From the NCBI GenBank assembly GCA_023389535.1, contig JAEWEH010000226.1, positions 1-6,564 of the forward strand: a stretch of 6,564 nucleotides of DNA, written 5' to 3'. The translations under genes and the position numbers were made by a program. The notes beneath the pieces were generated by a model that was not told the DNA's origin, searched no databases, and saw nothing but the letters and a program-made list of their open reading frames with translations. Source of the DNA: Pseudomonadota bacterium (GTDB lineage Bacteria > Pseudomonadota > Gammaproteobacteria > Burkholderiales > Burkholderiaceae_B). Within the stretch, counting starts at the first letter, position 1. Each line of letters starts with the position of its first letter. Positions 5,470-6,564 of this stretch are shown here, in pieces.

Positions 5470-6444
5470 CTAATCCAACTGCACGCCCAGTTCCCGGACA
5501 ATACCGCCCAGCCGTTCGGCTTCTGTATGGACCAGCTTGGTGAATTGTTCCGGTGGGCCGCCGACCACTTCGCTGCCTATGCCTTCCCAGCGCTTGGCGA
5601 ATTCGGGGTCCTGGAATATTTCATTCAGAGCCGTGTTGTATTTCTTGATGACGGCATCGGGCGTACCGGCGGTCGTGACGATGCCGTGCCAGGCGTAATA
5701 GTCGAAGCCTGCTATACCCGCTTCCTGCATGGTGGGCACATCAGGCAATTGCTTGGATCGCGTGGTGGTCGTGACGGCAATCGGGTGGAAATCCTTATTG
5801 TTGATGTACTGCATGGAACTGCCCAGGATATCGAACATGCTGAAGATGTGCCCGCCCATCAAGTCGGTCAATGCGGGGCCGGCGCCCTTGTAAGGTATAT
5901 GCTGGATGGGGGCTTGGGTGATCGTCTTGAACAGTTCGCCGCCCAGGTGCTGGGGCGAACCATTCCCTGCCGAGCCAAATGTGACCTTGCCCGGGTTGGC
6001 CTTGGCATAAGCGATGTAGTCCTGCACGGTCTTGACCGGGGTGGAGCTTTTTACTTCCAGAACCAGGGGGAATTTGGAGATCTGGATGATGGAGGCAAAG
6101 TCCTTGATGGGGTCGTATTGCAGGTTCTTGAACAGCGTCTGGTTCACGGACATGTTGCCGCTGGCGGCCAGCAGGATGGTGTAGCCGTCCGGCTTGGCCT
6201 GCGCCACATGGGCGGATCCGATATTGCCGCTGGCCCCTGCCCTGTTTTCCACCACCACGGTCGTTCTCAGCTTCTGCGCCAACGGCTCGGCGATCAGGCG
6301 CGCCATCAGGTCGGTGGGGCCGCCCGGCGGGAAAGGCACGACAAAGCGTATGGGTTGGTTGGGCCAGGCATCTGCCGCCACGGTGATGGCCGGTGTGGCG
6401 CAGCATACGCCGAGCACCAGCGCGGCAAGGGCGCGAGAGTACAT
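5470..6444 (-). CDS. Bug/TctC-family tripartite tricarboxylate transporter substrate-binding protein
   Basis: A 324-residue periplasmic solute-binding protein of the Bug family, which binds carboxylates and similar small acids for TTT transporters or signalling. Residues 1-24 look like a Sec signal peptide (Arg4, hydrophobic 5-22, likely cleavage after VAA at 22-24); two Cys at 14-15 do not form a canonical lipobox. The mature protein begins WPNQPIRFVVPFPPGGPTD (27-45), with the ligand-loop PPGGxTD, followed by VVENRAGASGNIGS (64-77), AKPDGYT (83-89), HIPYKGAGPALTDLMGGHI (182-200) and LPDVPTMQEAG (233-243), all Bug hallmarks. The ATG at 6444 follows AGGAG at 7 nt. No tctA/tctB membrane genes lie in the window, so it is an orphan Bug here, as is common in Bordetella relatives. 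The ligand is unknown; the nearby CoA-ester genes make an organic acid plausible. Confidence 0.95.
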   Translation of the reverse strand: MYSRALAALVLGVCCATPAITVAADAWPNQPIRFVVPFPPGGPTDLMARLIAEPLAQKLRTTVVVENRAGASGNIGSAHVAQAKPDGYTILLAASGNMSVNQTLFKNLQYDPIKDFASIIQISKFPLVLEVKSSTPVKTVQDYIAYAKANPGKVTFGSAGNGSPQHLGGELFKTITQAPIQHIPYKGAGPALTDLMGGHIFSMFDILGSSMQYINNKDFHPIAVTTTTRSKQLPDVPTMQEAGIAGFDYYAWHGIVTTAGTPDAVIKKYNTALNEIFQDPEFAKRWEGIGSEVVGGPPEQFTKLVHTEAERLGGIVRELGVQLD

Positions 6445-6467
6445 AGGGGTCTCCTTTTTGCTCAGTA

Positions 6468-6498
6468 ATTATGAATTTTGATTGTGCCCGAAACGGGC
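6468..6498 (-). promoter_or_regulatory. upstream region of the Bug gene: -10-like hexamer and GCCCG dyad
   Basis: On the minus strand CATAAT (6473-6468, 5 of 6 to the -10 consensus) lies 23 bp before the Bug ATG. A perfect dyad, GCCCG-N3-CGGGC (6486-6498), sits where the -35 element would be, and no good -35 hexamer is visible. This suggests a regulator-dependent promoter or an operator overlapping -35. The rest of the 120 bp up to the window edge holds no recognisable gene. Confidence 0.3.
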
Positions 6499-6564
6499 GG
6501 GTGTGCCAAACACGCATAAATCAACAGAGCATGCATATCAGGACAAGACTCTATACGCCTCACG

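Noticed and set aside
5527..6468. Long open frame (313 codons) on the plus strand
   Set aside because: It is wholly antisense to the Bug gene, whose signal peptide, motifs and ribosome binding site are clear; the product resembles no family.
6497..6516. TGGCAC element on the minus strand as a sigma-54 promoter for the Bug gene
   Set aside because: The required TTGCA-like element does not follow at the proper 5-bp spacing.
6531..6564. Possible plus-strand gene start at ATG 6531
   Set aside because: Only 11 codons are visible, with no clear ribosome binding site or recognisable product.

Overview
The window reads as chromosome of a moderately GC-rich betaproteobacterium, most likely Burkholderiales and probably family Alcaligenaceae (Bordetella/Achromobacter/Pusillimonas-like). 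The main clue is an orphan Bug-type periplasmic binding protein lying close to a LysR regulator and CoA-ester catabolic genes, an arrangement expanded in that family. The genus call is inference; no rRNA or marker gene is present.

Layout. Positions 1-2854 hold a minus-strand catabolic cluster read lysR -> acyl-CoA dehydrogenase -> PaaG-like enoyl-CoA isomerase; the last gene runs off the left edge. The dehydrogenase has its own candidate promoter and operator-like dyads in the 180 bp after lysR, and a strong intercistronic hairpin separates it from the isomerase. Together the three genes look like a regulated module that oxidises and isomerises a CoA-activated acid. The substrate cannot be read from the sequence.

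Positions about 2990-4895 form an accessory patch made of toxin-antitoxin and mobile-nuclease material. It holds an intact VapBC-type pair (Phd/YefM-like antitoxin overlapping a PIN-domain toxin by 4 bp), the C-terminal half of an Rpn-family recombination-promoting nuclease that lacks its nuclease domain, and a BrnT/BrnA locus. In the last of these the toxin has lost its middle and is frameshifted, while the antitoxin is intact and keeps a ribosome binding site.

Positions 5055-5465 encode ArfB, the GGQ-motif peptidyl-tRNA hydrolase that rescues stalled ribosomes. It converges, with only 4 bp between stop codons, on a Bug/TctC-type solute-binding protein (5470-6444, minus strand) with a Sec signal peptide. 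The last 120 bp are the upstream region of that gene.

No RNA genes, CRISPR arrays, complete insertion sequences or gene-free stretches over 300 bp were found. The most noteworthy point is the decayed BrnT toxin beside a preserved BrnA antitoxin, inside a small graveyard of TA and mobile-nuclease genes. I do not see convincing evidence for a wholly new system.
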